Source: Sphingobium sp. C100 (lineage in GTDB: Bacteria > Pseudomonadota > Alphaproteobacteria > Sphingomonadales > Sphingomonadaceae). From it: 64,000 bases of DNA. Where the stretch lies: contig NZ_AYOY01000176.1 of NCBI RefSeq assembly GCF_000508185.1, forward strand, positions 26,998-90,997, written 5' to 3'. Positions 8,929 to 16,739 of this stretch are shown piece after piece; position 1 is the stretch's first letter, and every line of letters begins with the position of its first letter. The translations under genes and the position numbers were made by a program. The notes under the pieces are model-generated. The model saw only the letters and a program-made list of their open reading frames with translations, did not search any database and was not told the origin of the DNA.

Positions 8929-9010
8929 TTTTCCCCCAGTTTGGGCCGATGTGGGCCATTATAACCTTAACTGATATTCTAGAAGAACCGACATGCTCTA
9001 ATTTTTCTTG

Positions 9011-9029
9011 ACTTGGGAACTTTCCAAGT
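9011..9029. promoter_or_regulatory. Near-perfect palindrome, candidate operator of the IclR regulator
   Basis: ACTTGGGAACTTTCCAAGT is a 19-base palindrome with one mismatched pair around a central C. It lies 33 bases before the IclR start and in the divergent promoter region of the crotonase gene, the place where an IclR-type regulator would bind. Binding is not shown by sequence alone. Confidence 0.5.
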
Positions 9030-9061
9030 GCAGCATTGAGAAAATGAAAGGAGAGAGGTGT

Positions 9062-9874
9062 ATGCTGGCAGCGCATTGTGATGGGAACAAGGCCAAGACG
9101 GCTCGGCGCATCATTGAAGTCCTAGAATATTTTGATGAGCAACATCGTGAAGCGACGGTGATGGACATCGTCCGCCGCTATAACCGCCCTCAGTCGAGCA
9201 CGTCCGAACTTCTCGCGACGTTGGTCGAGTTGGGGATGCTCTACAAGGACAACCGATCGCGCCTTTACACGCTGACCCCGCGTGCCGCCATTTTGGGCTC
9301 GATAGCGCAGCCAGCCTTCGTGCGGCACGGCACCTTGTCGGTCGTCGTCGATTCGCTGATTGCGCAGCATGGCCTCAGCATGGCCCTGTTCGGTCTCGTG
9401 GGCCTCAATACCCAGATTTTCCGCTGGTCGCTCGGCTCCAGGCAGGAACCGCGCGATGCCGGGCAATTGTGCAACGGAGCGCAGGAACGCCTGTGCGACA
9501 GCACGGTCGGCCTGCTGCTGCTTTCCACGATCGAGCAGAACCGCCGTGCGGGGATGCTTCGCCGGCTGAATGCAGAGGCGCCCGAGGAAAAGAAGTTCGT
9601 GCCGTCGCAGATGAACCAGCAGGTTCAGGAAGCGGCCATGCGCGGCTTTGTCACAGGCCCCGTCGCCTTCGACAGCAGTGCGCATGTCGCCGCCATTCTT
9701 CTGCCCAGCGACGACAGCAGCCGGCCTATCGCGCTTGGTTTCGTCTACGAACCGAGCGAGGATATCGATCCTTCGATGCTGATCGCCTCGCTGCGGTCCG
9801 CCATGAGCCGGAATGCCGAAACGCCCCTGCGGGATGCGTCCGAACCTTGCGAGCCGCTGCTTCACGCAGCCTGA
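9062..9874 (+). CDS. IclR-type transcriptional regulator
   Basis: A 270-residue protein. A winged HTH spans roughly residues 10-75 (TARRIIEVLEYFDE, then MDIVRRYNRPQSSTSELLATL as helix-turn-helix and YKDNRSRLYTLT as wing). The remaining 190 residues resemble an IclR-like effector domain: LCDSTVGLLLLSTIE, QMNQQVQEAAMRGF and AAILLPSD occur in the usual order. The ATG at 9062 is preceded by AAAGGAGAGAGG; an in-frame ATG at 9044 is possible. IclR regulators commonly control aromatic and fatty-acid catabolism. It is divergent from the crotonase gene and followed by a strong terminator, so it is monocistronic. Confidence 0.82.
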   Translation: MLAAHCDGNKAKTARRIIEVLEYFDEQHREATVMDIVRRYNRPQSSTSELLATLVELGMLYKDNRSRLYTLTPRAAILGSIAQPAFVRHGTLSVVVDSLIAQHGLSMALFGLVGLNTQIFRWSLGSRQEPRDAGQLCNGAQERLCDSTVGLLLLSTIEQNRRAGMLRRLNAEAPEEKKFVPSQMNQQVQEAAMRGFVTGPVAFDSSAHVAAILLPSDDSSRPIALGFVYEPSEDIDPSMLIASLRSAMSRNAETPLRDASEPCEPLLHAA

Positions 9875-9897
9875 TCTCCGTTGCGGTAAACAGGTGA

Positions 9898-9931
9898 ATA
9901 AGAAGGGGCGCCAACAGGCGCCCCTTCTTAT
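9898..9931. terminator. Bidirectional Rho-independent terminator
   Basis: Perfect 15-bp inverted repeat (ATAAGAAGGGGCGCC / its complement) around an AACA loop, between the convergent IclR and DUF2889 genes. An A/T-rich outer stem gives a short U tract in both directions. Confidence 0.85.
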
Positions 9932-9944
9932 ATGGAAGAACGAA

Positions 9945-10658
9945 TCAATGGCTGAGCGGCATCGTGCCAGTCTCGCTGAAATCGACAAAAGTGTCGAAGG
10001 TGCGGGCCGCCGTCGCCATTCGCTCGGGCTGGAAGGTGAAGCACTGCCCGGCCGGCAGGTCCGCCTGTTCATAGGACAGTTTCCTGCGCGCACGCTGCCG
10101 CCCATGGGCAAGCAGGCACGCCCAACGCAGGATGCGCGCCGCTTCCTGCCCCGCCGGGTCGCGTGTCGCGATCCACTCGTTAATGCCGGTCAGCGGCAGT
10201 CCGGCAAGGACCGGTGGATCGACAATGGTGAACCCGCTCACGTTCCAGCGCAACAGAGCTGTGCCGTTGCGCCGCAGTTCCGCTGCCGACAGGCCATCGA
10301 CGGGGTCGGAGACGAATACATCGTAGCAGGTCGACGCTGCATCGAGCGCGTGCGCAGCTGCCCAGATGGCCAGGTCATGGAGATGGGTGCAATTGGCCTT
10401 TTTCTCGCCGCGCCGGGCAAAGGCATCGAGCCGTATATCGGTAAATGTCGCTTCCGCCACCGCTCGCGCGCCCGGGCAGGTCGTCCACGGCACCCGGATC
10501 ATCAACGCCTCGACCTGCGTCGCTCGTTCGCCATCGTGGATCAGGCTCACCTTCATGTGGTGATAGTCATCCTCAACCTCGCAGGTGGAGCGATCAGAGT
10601 TGGGCGTTATGACGATGCGGCGGCGGAAACCGGGCTGATCCTCGATCCTGACATCCAT
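9945..10658 (-). CDS. DUF2889 family protein
   Basis: A 237-residue protein recognised as DUF2889 by its length and the segments VSLIHDGERATQVEALMIRVPWTTCPGA (split here only for description) and NCTHLHDLAIWAAAHALD, where a Cys-x-His is conserved. There is no signal peptide or membrane helix. Function is not established; family members are often found near acyl-CoA and aromatic or steroid-like catabolic genes, as here. It follows the DUF35 gene after 37 bases on the same strand, so the two are likely co-transcribed and may share a substrate. A terminator closes the unit. Confidence 0.78.
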   Translation of the reverse strand: MDVRIEDQPGFRRRIVITPNSDRSTCEVEDDYHHMKVSLIHDGERATQVEALMIRVPWTTCPGARAVAEATFTDIRLDAFARRGEKKANCTHLHDLAIWAAAHALDAASTCYDVFVSDPVDGLSAAELRRNGTALLRWNVSGFTIVDPPVLAGLPLTGINEWIATRDPAGQEAARILRWACLLAHGRQRARRKLSYEQADLPAGQCFTFQPERMATAARTFDTFVDFSETGTMPLSH

Positions 10659-10695
10659 CGCCGTCAGTTCTCCTGCAAATGCGCTGACCGCCTGC

Positions 10696-11097
10696 TCAAT
10701 CCGCGATTTTCTCGAACAACGGAATGAAAATATGGTCCTGCTGTTCGAACGTCACCTTGACCTTGTCGCCAAACTCGACCGCCTCGACCGGGGCATTGAC
10801 GATATTGCTGGTGAGAATGACCCCCGGCGCGTCGTCAAGCGCGACCCTGGCGATGACATAGGGCGCTTCCAGGCCGGGATACCAGGACTGGTGATTGATG
10901 GTGAAAGTGTCGATCACGCCAGTGCCCGACACCGCTTCGGGCGAGACATCTTCCGACAGGCAGGTCCGGCACACCGGGCGCGGCGGATGGATGTAGGCGG
11001 CGCAGGACTGGCATCGCATGATCATCAGGCGGCCTGCGCTGCCGCCGGTCCAGAAAGCGCGATTGAGTTCGTCCAGTTGGGGCAAAGGTCGGGGCAT
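10696..11097 (-). CDS. DUF35 OB-fold protein with zinc ribbon
   Basis: A 133-residue protein. The zinc-ribbon cysteines are Cys29, Cys32, Cys43 and Cys46 (RCQSCAAYIHPPRPVCRTC), followed by an OB-fold with GTGVIDTFTINHQSWYPG and PYVIARVALDD. Known DUF35 proteins bind acyl-CoA and act with SCP2-type thiolases or aldolases (for example the Ltp2 partner in steroid side-chain removal). Here no such thiolase stands beside it: upstream there is only a short frame-disrupted ORF. The ATG is preceded by GGAAGG at good spacing. It probably serves a thiolase encoded elsewhere; that is inference. Confidence 0.88.
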   Translation of the reverse strand: MPRPLPQLDELNRAFWTGGSAGRLMIMRCQSCAAYIHPPRPVCRTCLSEDVSPEAVSGTGVIDTFTINHQSWYPGLEAPYVIARVALDDAPGVILTSNIVNAPVEAVEFGDKVKVTFEQQDHIFIPLFEKIAD

Positions 11098-11171
11098 CGG
11101 TCAGGCCTTCCAGCAGATAGAGAATTTCAGGTCCGGTCACATGGTCGCCGTGTAAAGTGGGTCGTCCCTCC

Positions 11172-11300
11172 TCAAGACGCAACTCGGCATGGGGGTCGGT
11201 TTCCCCCTGTAAACACTTGCCGCTCCATCAGACGATCGGACGGTCCATCCCGCGCTGTTTGCAACGCGGCAACCGGGCGCGCGAGGATAGTGTCGATCAT
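11172..11300 (-). pseudogene. Possible frameshifted small gene upstream of the DUF35 gene
   Basis: An ATG at 11300 has a strong ribosome site (CGGAGG six bases upstream) and begins MIDTILARPVAAL; the frame ends after 42 codons at 11172. Removing one G from the GGGGG run near 11206-11210 would join it to a neighbouring open frame that reads DPHAELRLEEGRPTLHGD and ILYLLEGLTD up to the DUF35 start. This looks like a gene that lost its frame, or a sequencing error. I do not recognise the product. Confidence 0.35.
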
Positions 11301-11594
11301 GGCAAACCTCCGAACGTTACCGGAAGAGGTCGCTTGGGATGGAATATCCATCTCCGTCCATTCAGCGTCTTCTGTCCCGTGACTAAGCATGGTTAGTATT
11401 CATCATATAAACTCATCGCGCTACTGGCCGGACACAAGATCAGCCTTCCTAAAGCGCGCGATAACGCCCCCGCGATGCTGCGTTATCGGTAGTTCTGTTG
11501 AGCTCCTTTACCCAGTAATAGAGGGGGTACAGGTTTTCGCCGGTCTTGGCTGCTCCAATGCAGTTGGCCTGCAAAATGCAGAGATAGGTGGGGG
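11301..11594. other. Intergenic region without a supported gene
   Basis: About 290 bases, more AT-rich than the surroundings, between the leftward DUF35 unit and the rightward ferredoxin gene. It presumably holds the divergent promoters. Short open frames here have no ribosome sites or recognisable content. Confidence 0.5.
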
Positions 11595-11792
11595 ATGCGG
11601 ATAAGGATCGAAAGAGCGCAATGCGTCGGAAACGCCCGGTGCAATGCCGTAGCGGAAGCGCTCTATCCCCTTGATGACGATGGTTATATCGCAACCGATG
11701 GATTCGATGTGCCGGCCGAATCGGCAAGTCTGGCCCGTCGCGGCGCGCGGGCCTGCCCGGAGCGAATCATTTTCATCGAAGAGGATCAGTAA
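11595..11792 (+). CDS. [3Fe-4S] ferredoxin of the cytochrome P450-partner type
   Basis: A 65-residue protein with the single-cluster pattern C-x5-C-xn-C-P: Cys10, Cys16 and Cys54 (CVGNARC and ACPERI). P450-associated ferredoxins have the form CxxZxxC(x)nCP, where Z is often His; here it is Asn13, a variant known to shift cluster potential in this family. GTGGGGG precedes the ATG. It should deliver electrons to a cytochrome P450. The two P450 genes of this window are about 40 kb away, and no ferredoxin reductase is present, so partners are inferred. Confidence 0.88.
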   Translation: MRIRIERAQCVGNARCNAVAEALYPLDDDGYIATDGFDVPAESASLARRGARACPERIIFIEEDQ

Positions 11793-11958
11793 CCCCATGC
11801 GCGGACGGCGTTCATCTTCCGGGCGACAGAGCGCAGGCCTGGTTGGAAGATAATATAAAGAACATAGTAGCAATAAATCGAGCGAAACGCGCTAAATTCT
11901 AGACACGCAAATAATCATGGGCGCCTCACAAGAGGAAGCCCGAGTGAGGGAGAAGACA

Positions 11959-14349
11959 ATGCCGAAGGGAAGTATCTTGAAAGTGGAGCTGCTCGCATCC
12001 GCCGCCCTAGCAACGATCGTCAGCACACCGGCCTTCGCGCAGGCCACCAACGACGACATCGTCGTCACTGCCCGCCGCGTTGAAGAACGCCTGCAAGACG
12101 TGCCAATCTCCATTACCGTGCTGAGTTCGCAGCAGATCGCGAACCGGAACATCGTCAATGCCGGCGACATCGGCACCTATGTGCCCTCACTGACCAGCAA
12201 CAGCCGCTTCGGCCCTGAAAATACCAGCTTCGCGATCCGCGGCTTCACGCAGGAAGCGCAGACGGCGCCTTCCGTGGCTGTCTATTTCGCTGACGTCAGC
12301 GCGCTACGTTCGCAAGGCGGCACCCAGTCGGGCAATGGCGCCGGTCCAGGTTCGTTGTTCGACCTACAGAATATTCAGGTGCTGAAAGGGCCGCAGGGCA
12401 CGCTGTTCGGGCGCAACACGACGGGCGGCGCAATCCTGCTGGTGCCGCAGAAGCCGACCAGCGAACTGGAAGGTTATGTCGAAGGGTCAGTCGGCAATTA
12501 TGCGCTCCGCCGCCTGCAGGCCGTCATCAACGTGCCGCTCGCCGACACTGCGCGCTTGCGTCTGGGCATGGACCGACAGACCCGCGACGGCTTTTTGGAG
12601 AACACGTCCGGCATCGGCCCCAAGGACTTTAACAATGTCGATTACATCGCGCTGCGCGCCAGCCTGGTGCTCGACCTGACGCCGGACCTCGAAAATTACA
12701 CGATTGCCAGCTACAGCAAGTCGGACACGAACGGCTACATCCCGAAAATCGCAACCTGCAATACCGCCCCGACCGGCTTCAGCACCGGCATCCTGGCGCC
12801 GCGCGCATGTGCCCAGCTTGACCGCACGCCCGGCTTCTACCAGATCGAGAATGGCAACCCCCTTGCCATGCAGAAGATCGAACAGTGGCAGGCGATCAAC
12901 ACCACCACTTGGCTGGCCAGCGACACCTTCACTGTCAAGAATATCGCCAGCTATGGTGAATTCAGAACGAGGAACAACACCAACCTGTTCGGCGACAATT
13001 TCACCTTTGCGGGGGCACCGTTTACCTATGTCGGCGTTTATGCCGACAAGGACAGCTATAATGCCGCGCAATATACTTTCTCGGAAGAAGTGCAGCTTCA
13101 AGGGCGCAGCGCCAACGACGCGCTGATCTGGCAGGCCGGTTTCTTCTATGAGAACAGCGATACGCTCGGCATTCAGAGTACGCTTTCGCCCATTCTTCTG
13201 GCCTGCACCGACATCTATGCCTTTCAATGTTCCGACCCGGTCGGTGCCTCGATCGGTCGAGCAACGGGTAATATCCAGAATTCGCAGAGCGCCTACAAGT
13301 TCGAGAGTCTTGGTCTGTATGCACAGGCCACTTACAAGCTGACCGATCAGTTCAGCGTCACCGGCGGTATCCGCTATTCCAAGGACCGGGTCGAAGGTCT
13401 GGGCCAGGTGCGTCGCATCCTCTTCCCGACCCCCAATGTGCCTGTATTCGTATGCGCCAACAATCCGACAATCAGCGCTGTCGACGCGAGCGCATGTGCG
13501 GTGACGACAGTCCAGAAATCGAGCAAGCCGACGTGGCTGATCGATATCGACTATAAGCCCGTCGATGACGTTCTGCTCTATGCCAAATATGCGCGCGGAT
13601 ACCGCCAGGGCGGCGTGAACGCCTCAAACGTGGGCCTGGGCTCAACTTGGCAGCCAGAGAAGGTGGACACCTACGAACTGGGTGCCAAGGCCAGCTTCAG
13701 TGGCGCTGTGCGCGGCTATTTCAACATTGCCGCTTTCTATAACGACTTCAGCAACCAGATCCTGCAGGCCAACGGCGTGCCAACGCCCGGCAATTCGCCC
13801 GCAACCGCGCTGATCAACGCGGGCAAGTCGCGCATCCGCGGGGTCGAAGTCGAGGCTTCGCTAACCCCGGTGCAGGGCCTGACGTTCGACGTAGGTTACG
13901 CCTATCTCGACACCAAGCTGCAGTCCTTCAACCCGCCGGCATTCGACCCGACCCGGTTCACGGCGCTGATCCCGACCGCGACCGTTGGCGGTCCGCTCAC
14001 TCTGTCGCCAAAGAATCGCGTCACCGTGACCGGCACTTATACGCTGCCAATCGATAGCTCGATCGGAAAGATCTCCTTCGGTGCGACCTTCACCCATACG
14101 GACAGCCAGATTGCAGCCGCGCCTGCGGCAACGCCAATCGGCGTATTGCCTGCTACCGACCTGCTCAACCTCAACCTGAACTGGAACTCCGTCGCCGGGG
14201 GGCCGCTCGATTTCGCACTGTTCGCGACAAACGTGACCAACGAGAAATATCTGGCGATCGTGGGCGGCAGCTATAACAGCGCAGGCTTTGAATCGGTCGG
14301 TCCGGGCCAGCCGCGCATGTATGGCGGTCGCGTGCGGGTGCGCTTCTAA
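11959..14349 (+). CDS. TonB-dependent outer-membrane receptor
   Basis: A 796-residue protein from the ATG at 11959 (GAGGGAGAAG upstream; the frame is open to 11917). A signal peptide ends near AFA|Q (residues 1-26), followed by a TonB-box-like DDIVVTARR, the plug domain (DVPISITVLS, QVLKGPQGTLFGRNTTGG) and a long beta-barrel ending in Phe (RVRVRF), as usual for outer-membrane proteins. This type transports hydrophobic or complexed substrates with TonB energy. It has no N-terminal signalling domain. It stands alone, with its own strong terminator, inside the catabolic region and is likely the substrate receptor. Confidence 0.95.
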   Translation: MPKGSILKVELLASAALATIVSTPAFAQATNDDIVVTARRVEERLQDVPISITVLSSQQIANRNIVNAGDIGTYVPSLTSNSRFGPENTSFAIRGFTQEAQTAPSVAVYFADVSALRSQGGTQSGNGAGPGSLFDLQNIQVLKGPQGTLFGRNTTGGAILLVPQKPTSELEGYVEGSVGNYALRRLQAVINVPLADTARLRLGMDRQTRDGFLENTSGIGPKDFNNVDYIALRASLVLDLTPDLENYTIASYSKSDTNGYIPKIATCNTAPTGFSTGILAPRACAQLDRTPGFYQIENGNPLAMQKIEQWQAINTTTWLASDTFTVKNIASYGEFRTRNNTNLFGDNFTFAGAPFTYVGVYADKDSYNAAQYTFSEEVQLQGRSANDALIWQAGFFYENSDTLGIQSTLSPILLACTDIYAFQCSDPVGASIGRATGNIQNSQSAYKFESLGLYAQATYKLTDQFSVTGGIRYSKDRVEGLGQVRRILFPTPNVPVFVCANNPTISAVDASACAVTTVQKSSKPTWLIDIDYKPVDDVLLYAKYARGYRQGGVNASNVGLGSTWQPEKVDTYELGAKASFSGAVRGYFNIAAFYNDFSNQILQANGVPTPGNSPATALINAGKSRIRGVEVEASLTPVQGLTFDVGYAYLDTKLQSFNPPAFDPTRFTALIPTATVGGPLTLSPKNRVTVTGTYTLPIDSSIGKISFGATFTHTDSQIAAAPAATPIGVLPATDLLNLNLNWNSVAGGPLDFALFATNVTNEKYLAIVGGSYNSAGFESVGPGQPRMYGGRVRVRF

Positions 14350-14387
14350 AACAGGAATGCCCAAAGCGCCTGACCAGGTGGGCTGGC

Positions 14388-14424
14388 AAGAAGGAGCGGT
14401 CGGCAACGACCGCTCCTTCTTTTC
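14388..14424 (+). terminator. Rho-independent terminator of the TonB receptor gene
   Basis: Perfect 15-bp stem (AAGAAGGAGCGGTCG and its complement), GCAA loop, then TTTT, 39 bases after the receptor stop. Confidence 0.9.
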
Positions 14425-14543
14425 ATGAAGGCGCGCGCCAAGCGTCGGTGGGGCGATACCTGCACCCCCGCCCGCTTGACGCCGCCCCATGGCTTGGCGG
14501 AAAGCGACTGCATAGCCCTAAAATGCGGGCCAAGGAGAGTAGC

Positions 14544-15362
14544 ATGACACAAGCACCCGTCGCCGAAGAGCCTCATCTGCTGACGCATGTGGACGATGCG
14601 ATTCTGATCGCCACGCTCAACCGGCCCGCCAAGCTCAACGCGCTCAGCGGGGAAGCCCTCAGGCTGTTCAACGAGGCCCTGCTGCGCTTTCGCGACGACC
14701 CGGATCTCAAGGTGATGCTGGTGCGCGCGACCGGCCGCTATTTCTGCGCCGGGGTCGATCTTAAATCGGGCACGAGGCCCGCGCCGCCCAAGACCGCCAG
14801 CCAGGTGCGCGAACGCCATCGCACCGGCCTCAATGGCATGCATCGCATGTATGACGAAATGGAAGCGATCGAGAAGCCGATCGTCGTCGCCCACCATGCG
14901 CCGTGTGTCGGCGGCGGCCTGGAGCTTTCGCTTTCCTGCGATTTCAGGCTCGCAGCGAAGAGCGCGCATTACTCCTTCCCGGAGGGCAAGCAGGGCGTGA
15001 TCCCCGCTTCCAATGGCGTCAGCAGGCTCACGCGCATCGTGGGGACGCATTGGGCGCGCTATTTCATCATGGCGAACAAGCTGGTCGATGCCGACCGCGC
15101 CTATGTGATGGGGCTGGTCCATGAAGTCTTCCCGGACGAAAGCTTCGAAGAGGAAGTCATGGCGTTCTGCCGCCATCTCACTGCGCAAAATGGCGAACAG
15201 ATGGGCACCGCCAAGCTCGCCATCGAATTGGCCCGCGACGTCAACCTCGCCCAGGCGCGCAATGTCGAGCGACTGGCCAACAGCGCGCTGATAATGAACC
15301 CGGATCATGAGACGCTGTTCAGGCGTCACCTTGAGACGGTCGGGAGCAAGGACAAGCCGTGA
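14544..15362 (+). CDS. Enoyl-CoA hydratase/isomerase
   Basis: A 272-residue crotonase. The start at 14544 follows AAGGAGAG. Both oxyanion-hole segments are visible: YFCAGVDLKSG and APCVGGGLELSLSCDFRLA, with the Glu of GGGLELS present, and FPEGKQGVIPASNG carries the second acidic position. The C-terminal trimerisation helix region is complete. It should hydrate or isomerise an enoyl-CoA in the degradation pathway; similar proteins also act as ring-cleaving hydrolases, which the sequence alone cannot exclude. It is flanked by terminators on both sides and is convergent with the Gfo/Idh gene. Confidence 0.9.
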   Translation: MTQAPVAEEPHLLTHVDDAILIATLNRPAKLNALSGEALRLFNEALLRFRDDPDLKVMLVRATGRYFCAGVDLKSGTRPAPPKTASQVRERHRTGLNGMHRMYDEMEAIEKPIVVAHHAPCVGGGLELSLSCDFRLAAKSAHYSFPEGKQGVIPASNGVSRLTRIVGTHWARYFIMANKLVDADRAYVMGLVHEVFPDESFEEEVMAFCRHLTAQNGEQMGTAKLAIELARDVNLAQARNVERLANSALIMNPDHETLFRRHLETVGSKDKP

Positions 15363-15368
15363 AATAGG

Positions 15369-15397
15369 GCAGGAACGGCGCGAACCGCCGCCCCTGC
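15369..15397. terminator. Imperfect hairpin between convergent genes
   Basis: GCAGG-AA-CGGCG, loop CGAAC, CGCCG-CC-CCTGC, a 10-bp stem with a 2x2 internal loop, between the convergent crotonase and Gfo/Idh genes. There is no U tract, so terminator function is uncertain. Confidence 0.4.
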
Positions 15398-15416
15398 ACG
15401 GTAGCGCAGCTTGGAT

Positions 15417-16520
15417 TCAAGCGATCTCCGCGATCGCGACCGGGCGTCGTTCGAGCGAAGATCGGCGCGCTGCCTCCAAAATCTGTTCGACATGCCACGC
15501 CTGTGCGAAATCCGGCGCGGCTTGGCCGTCGCCCCGGATCGCCCGAACCATGCGCTGCATACCAATTGCCATGCCGTGCACAGCCTGGGGTTGCACCGCC
15601 GGATCGACATTGATGCCGTGGGGGCGAAGTCGATCGGCGTGAATTTCGACCGGCTCGAGCGTCCTGCCACCCACCTTGCCGGCTTCGATCCGGGCGTTCA
15701 GCGTGGTGGGAAAACTGGGATCGGTAACCAGGATGCGGCCATCCGTGCCGAACATGTCGAGCCTGAAGCCCAGCCCCACCGACGCGCTCCAGGACAGCTG
15801 GACCGGCAATGTCATGCCGTTGGCGAAACGCAGGATCAGATTGGCATAATCATTGGTTTCGGGCCGCGTGACGCTGCCGTCTGGATAGCGCCATTCGGCC
15901 AGCAATTGCCGGTCATCCGCCACGACCTCGACCGCATCTCCGAAGAAATTCACCAGAACGTTCAGCATATGGCTGCCCAGATTGCGCATGGCCGAAACAC
16001 CGGCGCTGCCATCGGCGAACCAGTTATAAGGAAAATTGGGATGGGGCCGGTTGAAAAGAGAGAGGTTGAACAGCGCATGGCCGCCCAGCGGCGCGCCGAG
16101 ATAGCCCTGCTCGATCATGGCTTTCGCCTCGGTAAGCGCGGGCACCCATTGCGAGAAGGCATCGGTCACGCCGATCCGACCGCTGGCGCACCAGGCGGCG
16201 TGAATGGCGCGCGCATGGCCGATGTCGGCGGCGAAAGGGATGCCGTTATAGACATGCTTGCCCGCGTGCAGCGCGTCCACGACCATGGTCTGCCGGATAC
16301 TGGGCCGCGCGCCGCAATCGATGATGTCGATGTCCGGTTCGGCAATCATATCCCCGACATTCCAATATGCCCGGGCAATTCCATGCCGTTCTGCCGCTGC
16401 CTCGGCGGTTTCCCGCCGCGAAGTGCAGATGGCCACGACCTCCACGCCATGGATTGACCGCCACGCAGGAAGATGCGCGACGACGCCCCAATTTGCACTG
16501 ACAATGCCGACTTTCAACAT
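15417..16520 (-). CDS. Gfo/Idh/MocA family NAD(P)-dependent oxidoreductase
   Basis: A 367-residue protein. It starts at MLKVGIVSANWG (Rossmann start; ATG at 16520 after GGGGGAGCG) although the frame stays open upstream for over 1.7 kb on the reverse of the hydantoinase gene, which is a GC-rich shadow. EPDIDIIDC and HAGKHVYNGIPFA match the cofactor and EKP-like region of Gfo/Idh proteins (here with Tyr-Asn-Gly replacing the usual EKP), then the alpha/beta C-terminal domain. The family oxidises or reduces sugars, inositols and related alcohols, and some members act on other ring alcohols. It is divergent from the HyuB gene and could act on the same substrate. Confidence 0.85.
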   Translation of the reverse strand: MLKVGIVSANWGVVAHLPAWRSIHGVEVVAICTSRRETAEAAAERHGIARAYWNVGDMIAEPDIDIIDCGARPSIRQTMVVDALHAGKHVYNGIPFAADIGHARAIHAAWCASGRIGVTDAFSQWVPALTEAKAMIEQGYLGAPLGGHALFNLSLFNRPHPNFPYNWFADGSAGVSAMRNLGSHMLNVLVNFFGDAVEVVADDRQLLAEWRYPDGSVTRPETNDYANLILRFANGMTLPVQLSWSASVGLGFRLDMFGTDGRILVTDPSFPTTLNARIEAGKVGGRTLEPVEIHADRLRPHGINVDPAVQPQAVHGMAIGMQRMVRAIRGDGQAAPDFAQAWHVEQILEAARRSSLERRPVAIAEIA

Positions 16521-16739
16521 GATCGCTCCCCCGATATGGCGGGCTCTGCGGCGGCGTTGGCCGCTCTGCCATATGCCCTTGGAGGATATGGCTATATAGG
16601 CTCTCCCCAGATCGTGACACTCCCGATGCCGGTTTGGCGAATGCCAGATGCGGATATCGCCGGGGCACTGTCGATGCGTGAGCGATCTGCCCTTCGGCAC
16701 AACCAGCCGGCAGATCAGAGATGAGAGAGGACCCGCATT

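Noticed and set aside
11389..11604. Short plus-strand ORF before the [3Fe-4S] ferredoxin
   Set aside because: No ribosome site and no recognisable content; it overlaps the ferredoxin start region and looks like leader sequence.
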